Notes: generated by a model from the letters alone, not told the origin. Positions 24,505-38,619 are shown, counted from the first letter of the stretch. The stretch is DNA of 64,000 nt from Alnus glutinosa (GCF_958979055.1 NC_084886.1:12944654-13008653); one strand, 5' to 3'. Numbers and translations are program-made.

Positions 24505-25428
24505 AAGAACGATAAAAAGTTAATTTTGAAAAGGAAGAATAAAGAAACAACAAGTACTTTTCATGTTAATATTTATTCCAGAATAAAACATGATATGGGC
24601 TCCATGATCTACTTGCCTAAAAGTTAGGTATATTTCATTATCGTTTGAATTGTCAAATCTAAAAATACTCTTACTGACTACATTGATTTCTGAAGTTTAG
24701 GATAAAACAACAAAACCAACTTAATTTCCAAACTATTGAGGCTCCTAATAAGACAATTAATTTTTTGTTGTTAGCATTTCTCCTTTCTTTTTTATTCTTA
24801 ACCCATTTCACCCCCAATCAGATGAAGAATTTGACAATGTGCTTGACAAATGCACCGCAAAGTTTGGTGGTTGTTGGTCAGACTTCGGCTCCTACAAATA
24901 AAAGCATTTCATTTTCAATCAAAATTTTAATCTAAATTGACTAATGAGCCTGCAATAGTCCAATTCGAGATTCAGTTGGTCCCACTTCATAAAACTTTTC
25001 ATGTTTTAAAGTATGCAAAAGGCCAGAAATTTGGGAAGGAATTCTAGAAAATGAACATAACCACCATGTGAAGCATGCTTTTGAAGGTTTTGGAGGATGA
25101 TCATGCTCTTTTTGTTGAGCATAGAAAAATGTTTATCTGTGACCCCCATGATAAGTAGGTGTAGCTACTATTGAACAAAACATTCATTCATGAGGTTGTA
25201 GATGTACCCCTTTGTCCGAGGGCTTATTGTAATGACCTAAAGAAAACGCTAGTCATATCTGCGTTATTACTACAAAATGATTAGTCAATTTGAAACTTTT
25301 TTATAATAACTTATAAAGCCCAATTTTGTCTAGTAAGTAAGCATCTGCTAGTGTTTTTACAAATCACTCACTATATGCGACTTAACACGCATGAATGTCT
25401 TTATAAATCATTCACTTTTTTTGGTTTA

Positions 25429-25683
25429 CTAATCTTCCTCTTAAACCATTGATGCCTTCGTTAGGGCCACGTCATTCAGTGCCTCATTATCACATAACAT
25501 TATTAGGTAGCACTAATCTTCCCCTTAAACCCTTGACATCATCGTCAGGGCCACGCCATGCAAGTGCTCCAGTACCACATGACATTACTAAGTAGATACT
25601 AATATTCCCCTTAAACGCTTGACATTCTCATCAAGGTTATGCCATGCAGTGCTCCAGTACCACATGACACTAGTAGATAGCTC
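25429..25683. repeat. Three-unit tandem repeat, period about 85 bp
   Basis: Units begin at about 25429, 25513 and 25599, each with CTAATMTTCCYCTTAAAC, then a diverged GGCCACGYCATKCAGTGC, and end in CCACATGACATTACTAAGTA-like text. The left and right flanks (25228-25320 and 25690-25800) are themselves similar (GCGKTATTA, GATTAGTCAAT, TATAATAACTTATAAAG). The array thus sits between two copies of a longer direct repeat, as in a small retroelement or duplicated spacer. Confidence 0.7.
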
Positions 25684-28539
25684 TAATACTATTTGTAACG
25701 ATCTAGAAAAAAGTGTTAACCATATATGCGGTATTATCTTAAAAAGATTAGTCAATCTAGAGCTTTTCTATAATAACTTATAAAGTCTAATTTCACAAAA
25801 TAAATAACTAATGTGAAACTTAATACTCATAAATATTTTTATAAATCACCGACCTATATAATAAACTATTCATATTTCTTTAAAAAGATGAGACGGGAGT
25901 GTTATGCATTTGGTGTATCAAGGATGAGAATATCAAAATAGGGTTTTGGGTATAGAATCTCATTCCACTTTATGCATTCCATTACCCATATAAAGTGGTG
26001 TAAACCGATGGTGCACTTGGTAGTGGAAGTGATTGCATGTCTAATCACAAGGTAGGGGTTCCATGTAGTGGAGGGGGCATAAAGCTATCCCATCTTTTAA
26101 TGCCCCAAAATTCTATCACCAACCACTTTAATCAAAACCCAAAAGAAAACTTTTATCGCTTCCCAAAAACATTCTCTAAATATATATATCTCTAAATATT
26201 TATACTCTTTAAACAAAACACATCACATATATATATTTCCAATATCTAAAGTAGAGTTAGTGGGACCCTTCTAAACTAGGTTTTCTTTTTCTTTTTCTTT
26301 TTCTTTTTTTACCAAGGAAATACATATAAAAAGTTTATATACCTCTCTCAAACTACTACCTAATTCACAATAATGCTTCCATCAAACTTTTAATTGGGAG
26401 GATGTGCCCCCAAAATATTAAAAAGTTGTCAATGTTCTCCAAGGCCGACAAAAATAACCTTACAATTTTTTCAACAAGACAAAAATACCTTTATAAATTT
26501 TAAAAAATATAAATTTTATTTTTTAAAAAAACAAAAATTTTAATTTCTTTAAAAAAAACAGAAATTTATTTTTTTAAAATAAAACTTTTTAATTATTAAC
26601 CTTTTAAATTTGTCCACCACTAGTTTTTATGTATTTATTTTTTTAAAAAAATTGTATTTTAGTTTGTTTTATTAATGGTATTTTTGTCAGCGGAAAACAT
26701 TGATAATTTTTGGTAATTTATGATGGACGTTATTTAAATTGAAAGTTTGAAAAAATATTATCAATTAAGTGGTAGTTTTATGAGGTATATGAACTTTAAG
26801 TTACATATTTCTTCTGACCAAGTTCTGTCTCAGGGTCAGTATCTAGGGTTTTCATCTAGTGCTTCCAGCATTGTGCCAAATATCGTTTATTCTTTCTCCT
26901 CACATTGCTATTGATACGACAATTCTACTACTTTAATTCTACGCCCTCGCCACTTAACCAAATAAATTCACATATATATGCATATCTCTATGGAGCATGA
27001 ACATATCATAGATTCATAGAGCAGAAGCCAAAGAGTTCAATGTTTCGAGCTTACCTTGATGCAGCCAAAAAGGGTAAGGATTAGGAAATATATCAAGGTA
27101 AAAGTTCGACTATTAAAATGAAAACTCTCAATTATATTAGTATTAGGCGTTTTGAGTCTTACTGATGTTCTGATGGGGCTATGTCAAGCTATGGCTCAGT
27201 CGGACTTGAAAGTGTGTCAGCGGTTCCCACCATATAGGCCTCCTCTTGTGCGGCTCCCAATGAGTAGGTGCTTCTATTGTCAGACACAAATAAAATAGCG
27301 GCAGTTGATCTTCCACAGCCTGCAAACCTTAACAGAGACACAGCTCGAGAGAGAGAAGTTTAAATACTGAGAATCAAATGGGGTGGAGAGGGTTGAATGG
27401 GAGAGCTGATAAATAGGAATTCTTTCATGTCTACAACGTACTAAGCGTTACACCCTCCGACTGTCTAAAGTCAACAACACATTTAGCATGTGATTAAATG
27501 TTAGAGAGTTATTTGGAAAAATTATTGAGAAATAACTTTGAATAAAATAAATAAATATAAGAAGTATATATGTGTGTGAGTTTCATTAGCTGCTGCTGAA
27601 GCAGTCACTAATAAATTTTGCAAAAGCAATCATAAAAGTCGTTAATTTGTTCTTAAAGCCCCTACTTTTTTGGATCAGAATTTTCTCAAATTATTTGTTT
27701 GAATTCGAGATAATTTAAATACGTGATTGTGAGAGATCGCTTATAAAACTTACCTGATCAAATAAAAATTGAACTGAGAGAATACCGCTCGAATTAAGTG
27801 GTGAATCAGTGATCCCTAAACAAAATTCGAAAATTGTGGGTTGTCACGTTCTCTAGAGCCCCACGTTTTAATATTGTGGGTTTATTTTATTACATTTGGT
27901 TTTTGTTGATTGATAAACATATATCTGATTGAGCAGTGTTACGATATAGCAAAATTATAATTACAAGAATGTCATTGATAAGCAAAATTTTCAGAAGAAT
28001 TCCATAAATTTTGCTACACTCAAGTATTACCCTATCTGATTACAATCTACTCTTAATTATTGATTGAAGATCGATCCTAGCTATTAGTTGATTGTCTGCC
28101 ATTATTTGGAAAAAACCTTGAGAAGTTCAGAAATGATTCCGGAATTATTAGTAATATTAATGATGTTTAGTGGTTATTCAATAATTATTAAGGAATCAAA
28201 TATTTTACTTCATGTGTATGATGAAAATGATCAAGAGAAATTCAAGAACCCCAGTTAATGAGATGTGACATTTTATCAAATCATTTTATGGTGTTTGAAA
28301 TTGATCAAATCAATCGCTAAGGTTCATTATGTTATCAAATTACTTCTTTCATCCACATCCCATCACCATTAACTTGTACAATGGAATGTCACGTCATATC
28401 CAATAATTTTGCAATACATGAGCATATTATAAAATCAATTTTACCATGCTAGACATATAACTTGGTGGATCTCCATATAATTAAAAAGGCCATGGCATAA
28501 AAAATGTTACATTAACATCAAGTAAAAAAAAAAAAAGAG

Positions 28540-28630
28540 AGAGAGAGAGCAAGCGATGGTGGCCACTCCTCTCTTGTAGGAGAGAGTGGTCGAGCGGCAC
28601 CCCCATTTTCTAAGGGAGCTCGTGGCCATG
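28540..28630. repeat. GGTGGCC palindrome-type repeat, copy 1
   Basis: After a GA tract comes GCGATGGTGGCCACTCC, then GTGGTCGAGCGGCACCCCC and GGGAGCTCGTGGCC. It is much richer in GC than its flanks and partly self-complementary. It resembles the block at 30065-30190. Confidence 0.45.
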
Positions 28631-30064
28631 CAAATATCCCTTCCTTACTCTTTTATTGTTATTATTATTATTACTTTATCAAGATGTTGATGCGGTGATC
28701 TTCTAGAGTATGCATCTTACATGGTGAAACTAATTATGCAATACGAAATCACAAAACTATTGAATATGACGCGTGGCATTTCCTTAAAAAAAGTTAATGG
28801 AAATGGTGTGAAGAGAGTGATTTGATAACAAATTAAACTTTAATGACCGATTTGATCAGTTTTGAACTCTATAGAGTAATTTGCTATAATGTCAAATTTT
28901 AGGGATTGATATAGTATTTTTTATTTTTTCCTTTGTTTTCTTATATTGTTTCATCGTTGTATCATTTGGATCAAGGTTTGATGAAAGTTAGAAGGGGGGT
29001 GACCTTCAAATTCAAAAATATTATTGCCCATATGGGATTTTTTTAACTTTGTGATCATGACATTCTTGTAAACGTTAAAGAGTAATCCCATAGATTATAT
29101 TTTTATCTTATAATTTGACACGGTACGAGGAAGAGTTTTTCCCACAAAATTGAAAAATAAAGATAAAGTCCATATTAAACAAAATCTCATTGGTTGGCAA
29201 TGGGGTTTGATAGAATTTAATTAACTACCGTAAGAAAGATGAATCACACCTCAAAAAGAGAAATATCATATCGAACACGTATATCTCATCCAAGCAATAG
29301 TTTAGAAAAATATAACTTTCATTGATTTCTAATTCGTATTCATCGGAGTACGAAAGAACACTTAAATTAGACACTCACAAAACTTCTAGCCCTAATTTAA
29401 CTCATTTTGGGCAAAGCCCATTATTGAATTGCAAAATAACTCTAACTTTTAAAATATAACATCAAATACCTAAATAAAACCCAATTATATATTTTTCATC
29501 ATACATCACAATTATTTCACAAATGCTGGCTTGACGGTTTCAACTAACTCTTAGATTAGTTTCTGTTAAAAAAAAAAAATACAAGAATTGGTCAAAACTG
29601 TCACATCAATATTATAAAATACTACATTTTTATATCATTATTATCTCACAATAATTATTCTATGGTTAATTAAGACAACCACGTTAACATGATTAGATAG
29701 GCCCAAGATAAAAAAGTAATTTATTCCATTATTCTATCCAAAATATAAAAATCAATTATTCAATTTGACCGACGCCGCCTCACAATAAATAAGTGGGAGA
29801 GGAGAATATGAGCACATTAAAACACGAAGAGCAACAGATAAAGAATAAATAAATAAAGGTGATAACAAGGAAAATAATTAATGTGCGCGAGGTTATGTAT
29901 GTAGGTATGTTCTCAATTCCACTTCCTACGTTATCTGTCTCCTTTTCCTATTATATTTTTTCCTCTTTGTCTCTCTTCCTCCGTATCAACTATCAAGCTG
30001 CTTCTCTTTGATTTTATTTAAATTTAAAAAATCAAATTACTTTTTATCCCATATCCAAATAAAT

Positions 30065-30190
30065 TTCACAATAAATCTAGGGGTGGCCGAAACCCTAGAT
30101 CTACTAGGGGTGGCCATCGGCCACCTCTGGGGGTGGCTGCACGCCACCCGTGGCCACTGGAGGTGGCGCGCGCCACCCCTTGGCCTGCCT
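30065..30190. repeat. GGTGGCC palindrome-type repeat, copy 2, with adjoining LTR-like text
   Basis: Repeated GGGGTGGCC and GGCCACC words alternate in both orientations (CTAGGGGTGGCCGAAACCC, GGCCATCGGCCACC, GGTGGCGCGCGCCACCCC), so the strand can fold strongly. It is followed by poly-T/AT sequence and, at 30290-30420, by dispersed-repeat text (GACACGTGGCTCTGACGTG, AACAGATTTCGTCAAAATGG). Related text is at 50560-50900. It is a remnant of an old LTR-type repeat. Confidence 0.55.
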
Positions 30191-31566
30191 TTTTTTTTTA
30201 TTATTTTTTTTTATTTTTTGTTTTTAAAAAAATAAGTTTATTTTTTTTTTTAATTTTTTAATAAATTTATTTTTTTATTAAGATTGACACGTGGCTCTGA
30301 CGTGTAAGGCTAACAGATTTCGTCAAAATGGTGGACGAAAAATCGACCAAGGGAGTAAAACGTAATTATTGCATACCATAGGGACCTCTCATGAACTTTT
30401 TAAACTATAGAGAGTGAAAAATAATTATGGCATACCATATAGACCAACGGTGCAATGTATTGTTAACATCAAGTTATTGAGCACAATATACCCATTCGAA
30501 CTTTACCCTGTAGACGTATGTCAAAGACAGAACAAAAACGTAAATTATTTGTCTCTTTTATCTCTCATGCTTCTGCTATTATTTCATTTTTATTATATTT
30601 TAAATTTATACACAAATTTCAACAGCTCTAAAGAGTAATACTAAAATGAGGATTCATGTTATTTTTGAGTCATTCTAAAACTGATACGCTTTTAAATATT
30701 ACCAATAAATATACGATAAATTATTATTAAATTTTAATTTGATAGTAATCTTAAAATCGTGTCGATTTTTAAAGATATTTTTTTAAAAAAAAACATGAGT
30801 ACCACTTCCTTACGTTATCCCCTCACGTGCCCGACAATTAAGAAGAAAATAGAAATTGTGGGTCAGTGGGAAAACAAAAACAAAACAAAAATAATTTGGT
30901 TCTTCCACTTGGCACCCAACTTGGCCCTTCTGTGGCTTTAGTGCAGACCCGTAGCCATCATGCGCACCAGCTCACGTTTATCTTCCAGTGCTTTTTCTTT
31001 GTTTTTGGGGTTTGTTTACTGAAAACATAATTCAGTTCATAGAAAATCTGAACGGTTTCGGTACAGAAAATGCAAGAATAAAAAAGGAAGTGGGTCCTCC
31101 ACCAAGACCAGGATTTTGGGGCCTGATGCGGACTGAAGCGAAGACTAAGCACCACGATACTTCAATCAGGAACGTGGCTGACAGCATCTCATCACCCACC
31201 ATGCCACTCCTTTCTTGGTTCAGTTGGTTTTCCACACAAACCATAAAACCAACTAAACATACTCTTGCTTTCTAGAATAGTGTCCAAAACAGTTACTGTC
31301 AGTCTTAGAAAATAAAAAATTAGAGCTTTTTTTTTCTTTTTTTCTTTTGCCAAGTTCTACACCTTTTTTCTTCCACTATTGACCTTTCAGCGTTTTCTTT
31401 CTTGGTTTTGGAGATAGAGAGATATCATGCTCGAAATTTAAGGATTAAAAGAGTGTTGGTGTATTGGGAATCAGCTGCCTGTCATCAGCCTGCAAGTGGG
31501 TCTGTGTTTGCGTGTGTGTCTATTTGACTGGCATGGGATTGGTTCTTCTTGGATCCAATTCTTGAG

Positions 31567-32461
31567 GTAAGAAAAAGTTTCTCTTTTTTTGTATTGTTAA
31601 TGATTTATTTTCTTCTCTGTCTGAAACTTTTGTTGGGTTTTTGTGTATTGTTTATTGTTGTCTTTTGAGTAAAGTTGTGGCTTTATTGCATTTTCAACTG
31701 ATTTGTTTTGTGGGTTTCCAAATTATAATTAAGTTTCTTTGACGGGTTTCACATAAGAGTGGCAGGATGTTGAAAAATTGAATCTTTTTCCTATGTTCTT
31801 CTTTCTCGGTTCTTTGGAAAGATATATACAGTTAGGGAGTTGTTCCTGAGTTGACCTGAGCTGCGTTGATACATGTATGAAATTCGAGCAATTATCCTCT
31901 CTGTGTGTTTGTGTGTGTGTATTAATGTGCTATGAAATTGTGTTTTCTGCTGATTGGTCTTTGTAGTGTTTTTGTTCCCCCGGATGTTGGGGTTTCTCTC
32001 CCTTTCATGAACTTCTTGTATGCAATTAAAAGTTTCGATTCCTTATATTAACTCAAGTTCTCAATCACAAATCCTTAGAAATCTAAAGTCCTCGTTAGGC
32101 TTATATTTAGACCATCTTATTACTATCAATAACATGAAGAAATAAGGGGCCCTGATTTGCTCCTTTTCTCATTTTCGATTAGAAGGAAATTTCATTGATA
32201 CCAAGAAAGGGGAAGTTGGAAGATGCTTGTTTATTGCTGCATATGATGTTCGTATCTTGATAAATAAATAAAAACTTCCTTAATTAATTGTTCTAGGTTA
32301 TTGTTGGAGCCCAGCATGTCGACTGAATGCTCCTCTTTTGCATTTTGATAATAAACTGCCCGTCATGATTTGTGACGGCCTCTGTTGATTTCCATCTAAT
32401 ATATTTTTTTCTTTCCATATTTTTAATTGGTCTTTATACTAACAGTTTCTGTTGCTTTCAG
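31567..32461 (+). other. 5'-leader intron of the DUF3527 gene
   Basis: A consensus donor follows TTCTTGAG (GTAAGAAAAAG at 31567) and a pyrimidine-rich acceptor TTGCTTTCAG ends at 32461, 87 bp before the ATG. The interval is T-rich like other introns here. Long leader introns are common in this kind of plant gene. It is predicted from splice signals only. Confidence 0.55.
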
Positions 32462-32548
32462 ATTTCTTATGAGGTATGACTTGGAGAGTGAGAGGTTTAT
32501 ATAATGCGGTCTCCCATCAAATTCATAATATGTAGTTGGATCTAGAAG

Positions 32549-35074
32549 ATGGAAAATAAAGTTGTTTTGCCACTGATGCGCTCTAGTTCATTGGAGCAGA
32601 AGATGGAAAATAAATTTGTCAATGCTCATAAAGATGGCCAGGGAAAAGAAGATTCATTGCATAGCTTGAGTAGCAAGGACAGAGCATTCTCCAAGGAAGA
32701 TAGTCTAGATTTTTCTGAGTCAAAATCAAAAAAGGTGATGAGAAGGGTAAATTCACCTCGAGCAATTCTTTTAAATTTTAAGCAATCACAAATTCACAAA
32801 AGTTGCAATGAGAATTCATTACTTCGAAGTACTGGTGGCTTGGACAGTAGGATTCCAAAGCATATGATAAGTGTAGATGAGAAATATCTTCGTCGTTGTC
32901 TGGAATTGATTCATATCAATGCATCAAAAGCAGCACGATGCAACACATTTATGAATTTGAGCTCTCTGAAGATGGGCATTTTGTCTGGCAGCTTAAATCC
33001 AACTAAAATTAGAAGAAGAGATACTTATGATTCGGCCAATTTCATTTTCAAATGTCCAGTGGAATCTGGGACTGGGGGTGTAGTTGTAAGCCCTGCAGGG
33101 CGATGGATTGTAGGTACTATCATGGGGAGCAAGAGTATGATGAACATATTGAAGAGCCCTTTGTTTCACCAATTTGGTGTCTTAGATGGCAATGCCAACT
33201 TCGGAAGATCTAATTTGAATGATATCAAAGGCTCAATATGCTATGAAATTATGGACTCTCCCAGCGGGTCAAGTATATGTTCACCACAGAAGGGAAAAAT
33301 TGAACCTCTATTTATGTCAAGCCATAAAAAAGGATCTGATAGGCACAAAAAGCCTGTTTCTATGTCTAGCCCAAACTCCACATGTTCTGTTCAGTCTTCT
33401 TCTGTTTCTGCCACTGTTTCTCAGGGGATGCTCCAATGTACATGGAAGGGAGGGCTTCCTCATTTTGTATTCTCTGCAGATGATCAGAGGGAGGTTTACA
33501 TAACCAACTTGTGCAAGGTTGAGCCAGCAGATGATAAGGGTGTGGACTATATGTACTCATTCCATTCAAGAAAGGGTGGCCATAAGGATCATGGAATTTG
33601 TGATAGTGAGTTGCGCCTTGTTGGTAAGATGAAGGTATCGGCTTCTTTCACCCTCTGCCCGGACAATTCCAAAATCATGGAGACTGAGTTCATTTTATAT
33701 GGTGGTGATGAAAATTGTGACATAGAGACACATACTTCAAGCCTTAATCTGAGGAAGAATAAGGGTTTGTCAAAGAAGGTGGTGGAAGTGTTCAGAACGA
33801 GTCACTTGTCCAAACATAAAACTTTCTCCAAGTTTGGCGGATCTGGTGCCATACTGGAAAATTGTTCTTTAGAGCCATCTGTGGATAAAGGCAACAACTT
33901 TGATGCATTAGGTGGGGCCAATAAGTTAGAAAATCATCTTTTGCCAAATTTTGAATTGGCTGCCATTGTTGTGAAAGACCATCTCCGTGACAATCATCAT
34001 CAGAAGGAAATTGGAGGTTGGGGCTTGAAATTTCTCAAGAAATCTGGGTCTAGGCAAATGATTGATTCTCCAGAAACTTCAGTACGTTGTGAAAGTTGTG
34101 CTCGAAATACTGGTGATTGCTGTACAAGTATGGACATTCTAATCCCGGCAGGTCTTCATGGTGGGCCGAGAACCACAAACTGTGGTCCTTCTAGTCTCAC
34201 TGAAAGATGGAGATCTGGTGGATGCTGTGATTGTGGTGGTTGGGATATTGGGTGTCCTCTGACAATACTTAAAACCAGATCAAGCAAAGATGGGATTTTG
34301 TCTCAAGTGGAGATGCAGGAGGAGTGCAAGTCATTTGATTTATTTCAACAGGTGCGTCAATCTCCTTGTATTCTTTTGCTCTAGTACGATTTAGAACGGC
34401 AAATGGTAGGACTGTCAGTAATTTTAAGCCATAGCAACTAGAGAGTTTGCTTTTGCCACACATCTTTATAAGAACTATATATTCTGTTTTTCTCCACATA
34501 AGAAGTTATTTCGGTTCTACTATTTTCCATGCTTAATGTTATGAATCTTTTGGTGACATTACAGTATTTAATTTTAGCTTAATTCTGCTGTAATCCATGT
34601 GAGTTTGTGACTGAAAATAAAGATGACTTGCTTTGCTGACCAGATCGGATGTTCGCAAAACTTTGTACTCATCCTTCCATGATATATATGTATCTTGTAA
34701 CTCTTTCTTTCCAAAACAAAGGTATTTTGTTGTTATAGATAGATTTTGGGAATGATTTTTTATTTCCATCTATTCATGTTATAGGGGAATAATTTTTTAC
34801 TCCCATCTATTCACGCTATATGCATGTTGTATCTGTTGAACTTTCAAGCAACCTTGCCTTAGATATTCAATGATATAACTGTGGCCAAACTTCAACTTTT
34901 CAGGGTTCAGGGCATGCTGCTCCCACCTTGAGGGTGGTAAATGTTCATGATGGTTTGTATTTTATTCATTCTCAACCACCTCTGTCAGCTCTGCAGTCTT
35001 TCTCGATTGCAGTGGCAATTATCCACGCCCGGAGTCCCACTCTCCGGCCAAAAAATGTACAAGAGTTGAAGTAA
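32549..35074 (+). CDS. DUF3527 domain protein, 657 aa
   Basis: This is a plant-specific family of unknown biochemical function. Two coding exons, 32549-34351 and 34904-35074 (stop TAA), join in phase. The N-terminal third is basic and Ser-rich with no recognised fold (KSKKVMRRVNSPRAILLNFK). The conserved region starts near residue 290 (MLQCTWKGGLPHFVFSADD) and runs to the end. Hallmarks are GGWGLKFLKK, a cysteine-rich patch (RCESCARNTGDCC), the ILIPAGLHGGPRTTNCGPSS stretch, ERWRSGGCCDCGGWDIGC and the C-terminal block in exon 2 (LYFIHSQPPLSALQSFSIAV). The length is typical of the family. The ATG used is the first in frame after the predicted leader-intron acceptor. No targeting signal or membrane span is evident. 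Identity to the family is firm; function is unknown. Confidence 0.9.
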
Positions 35075-38000
35075 CAAGATCCAGGATTGGTGTTTACGTA
35101 GTAGTTGTAACCCTTTCTGTACTGCAGCAGTAAGTCAGAATTTTAGTATTTATACATGAAGTGCGTATTGATTTTCATGTTTTACGGTGGCTAATCACCC
35201 TAGATTTAGAGTGCTTCCATACTTTAGGTTAGTTAGTACTGATTGGTTTATTTAATATTTTGATTCTTGGACCAAAAACTTCTGTAATCTGCTCCTTTAT
35301 GGCAAATGTACAAGCTTGGGGTATAGTGAATTTGGTTTGATATCACCTTGATGATCATTAGCATATAATGAAATTGGTGTAATCCATTGAACTTGAATCT
35401 ATCAAGCTATGTTTGTAGGACACTTCTAGTGAAAGTTTCACAATTTGGATGGTTGAGGACATGATACTTGTGTCCTAATCTTGTATGCATTTTGATAAAA
35501 GAAATTTCAGCTTCATTTCCCCAAGTAGTGCGGATTTAGAAAGGTGTACGTATTTTTTACAGGAAAACTATCCTCTATAGATATATATTACTCTTGTAAT
35601 TCACCGTATGTGGTTCTTATGCATGCAAATATACTCTCAAGGATAAATATGTTGTGTTATAAGTTCACACATGCATGCGCCCGCATGCACCCACACAGAT
35701 ATTTGTGTCCCTGTCCTCATTTTTTGTCTCTGGTGTCCATGTCCACAAGTCATAGCTGCAATTCTAAGATCATAATTTTGCAAATTAAATCACGAGAATG
35801 CAAGTTGAAGATGATTTTGTCTCCTTCATTTATGTAAAGACTTTTAAAGAACTTATGTGCATCTGCGTGGTGCTTTCAGCGAAGTGTTGTGTTTGGAGTT
35901 GCTTTTTAGGGGAGAGACAACGGATTGAGTCATTGCTGAAAGAGATGTGGTTTTATACTTATTTTATTCTTAATTATGATATACCTAGATTTTGAAGTTT
36001 TTGCTACCACTTGAGCATGGCATCAATAGTTAACTTAGCCACAGATTATTCTTTTGCTATCTAACACAACTGATGATGGTGCTCCATGGCAGCACATGAT
36101 TTAGTGGGTCATGGTTTGTTACTGCCTAATCTGTGGATCACTTTTTAGATGGCAATTGCCATGATCTACAATTGCTAGTGATGCTTCATATTAATGCATG
36201 GCTTCAAGTCGATTCAAACCCATCTATACAAGGATCTTCTTTTAGATGTAGTAGCCACATATGGAGAGAGAGAAAGAGAGCTTCTTTTGTGACTGGACTG
36301 TAATGCTGTATCCTTCCCATTGGATGTGTTGTAAATTTTCACACGAAGTGTTGCTGCCTTGTATCTGTTATACCACTTTTCCTTTTACGTAACAGTACTA
36401 TGCTATTATTCACTAAAAGCCATAAATATTAAGAGACTAATTTACATCTAGTCAGGTGGAAGCATGAATCGGGCTTCTCTCTACGTTGCCTCATCTTGGT
36501 CAACCTCTCTCTCAAGCTAGATTTGCAGTTATTGACATGATTACTGTAGTCACTATATTGTCATTCATGTAGCATTTCTGTGCGTGCATCTTTGGATTCA
36601 CACAAGTATATGTTTCCTTCTATGGAAATAGATATTATTTATTGAGAAATTACAACTGGTTTATCTGTATAGCACCATATTGCCTACAATGCATGTATCA
36701 TAGAATGAGGAAAAATATGAAATATACTGGAGCACAAAACAAAGTGAAAATATGCATTATATGTAATGCACTTTCAGGGAAATGTTTTCTTACCACTAAG
36801 GAGGAATCACATCAACAAACTAGATGCAAGCATGGTATGTGTCCTATAATCATATGCTCACGTTCAAGTAAAATTTTATTTCTCATAGAGGAACTTTTTT
36901 AACTTAATAGGCATACATTCCTATATCATGGCTAACCTTTCCTTGATAAAATATTGTCTGTATCATAAGGTTATTGCCGATGAATTGATTTTATGAAGTG
37001 CTAGTTGTGGATTATTTTCGAATACATACCTTTGAGGTTTTAACCGGTATTCTTTTTTTTCTTTCTTTCTTTTCTTTTCTTCTTCTTCATTTATTTATTT
37101 TTTTAGGTGCAACTGGTATTCAATTTTATGTCAATTATATTGACTTTGGACATTAATCCAAAGCAACAATAGTTTGGTCCTTTCTGGCTTTATTTTCATG
37201 TTTCAATGTGTTTTGGGCAAGTAAATTTTCATGTTGTAACTGGGCAATTAACAATTTTGTTTTCCCTATACATGTCTTTCAGTATTCTTCCCACCACCTC
37301 CTCCTACTTTTCTTGGCCCTTACAGCTCTATCTGCAAGCATGTTGATGGAGAACCAAGAAAGTAAGAACAGAGGAAGCCCCAGAACTCCTACTTTCAGAG
37401 TGGGGGATATCATTTGAAAGTTCCACAAGGTATCATATCACTGTTTCTTGATGTTTCTATGTGAAGCTTTGTATATCATAGATCAGTTAGGTATTCATTT
37501 TGGTTGAATTGAAAACAGCAAAAAAGGAATAATAATTTGAAAATGCAGAACTTCTGTAACTTTAGGAAAATCCATATTTGGATGCTATAATAAGCCTGAT
37601 CAGTGTTCAACTGAATATTTTTGAGTCTATGCACCAAACCTAGTAGTGGTTTAAGTTGTTTCCATCAAGAGAAACTTCTCTAAACATGTATTCTGTTGTT
37701 ATGCTGGCAAATCTCTTACATAATTCCTAGATAATTATGTTTTAATATTGATTTTGGCTACTTTTTTAATTCATGAGAACTCCCTTTTTTTTTTCTGGAT
37801 AAACTTTTCTCTCTGGTTTCAATTTTTTTTGGCCATTGTTACAGGCTGCCTTATGCATTTTGTGGGAACCTTGGAACTCTTGTACCTCAGTTCCAAGATT
37901 TGTCATGATATGATATGTTAATGGTTGGCACCGGACTGAGTTACCTTAAATTGCCAAACTATAACTGGTGTATCATTTACTCAAATATATAATGAAATGA

Positions 38001-38610
38001 TTTACTGTAGAATTGATCCCGAGTGCAATATGATGGCTTTTGCTTCGTCTCGTAAGAACACAAGCTTAACACCTCCAGTTTATGCAATATGATGTTAATC
38101 CATGTCATTATCATTGATACATCTCCGTTTTACTTGATACTCCCTCTGCTTAGCTTCTATCCAAGAGTAGGTAATACCTAGAACCTAAAACAACAGAATA
38201 GGTGGCACCTAACTTATCTGGGATCAGATCCAACTTTTTGTTTGAGTTCAAATAATCATGTCTTTAACATGATCAAAGTCAAATGATGCTTCAAATCACA
38301 ATTTGAAAAGTACTATTTCTTGACATATGTAAGAGGATGTACCTGAACATTTTCAGCAAGCCAAATGATTTGTTGTCTGGACCCTTTTTTTCTTGAAGGC
38401 ACCCTAATGCAGCATATCTCTAAATATGAATGTAGGGGATGGAGCCATACCAATATAAATATTTTAATATTGTTAGAATATTAATTAAATTAATAAATTT
38501 ACCGTTTCAAGATAACTAGTAATTTAATATGTTATCAGAGCAATGTCTTAAGTTCAAACTTTGTGTTCGTAGTTTATTTTTTAATTCAATTAAATATTTT
38601 ACATATTGGG
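35075..38610. other. Spacer downstream of the DUF3527 gene
   Basis: The first few hundred bases are the likely 3' untranslated region. No coding gene is supported in the remainder. Short open frames, including 37208-37417 ending GSPRTPTFRVGDII, have no domain or splice context I can defend. A CT-rich microsatellite lies at about 37050-37085. Bases 38480-38615 are copy 2 of the TATCARAG dispersed repeat seen at 17990. Confidence 0.55.
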
Positions 38611-38619
38611 TTTTACTTA

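Larger units (their letters stand above)
23330..31390. other. Large AT-rich spacer with repeat debris, no gene
   Basis: Eight kilobases carry no supported coding region. Bases 23330 to about 23780 are probably the 3' part of the CCT transcript. The rest holds a foldback near 24362, a three-unit tandem repeat at 25429-25683, a TTTTTC microsatellite at 26279-26308, palindromic GGTGGCC blocks at 28540-28630 and 30065-30190, and old LTR-like text at 30290-30420. From about 31200 on, the sequence is likely promoter of the DUF3527 gene. Confidence 0.6.

Noticed and set aside
30008-30235. 75-codon frame over the GGTGGCC block
   Set aside because: Encodes palindromic repeat sequence followed by poly-Phe from a T tract; not a gene.
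37208-37417. Short frame ending GSPRTPTFRVGDII downstream of the DUF3527 gene
   Set aside because: Possible leftover exon, but with no partner exons, domain or clear splice sites I cannot support it.
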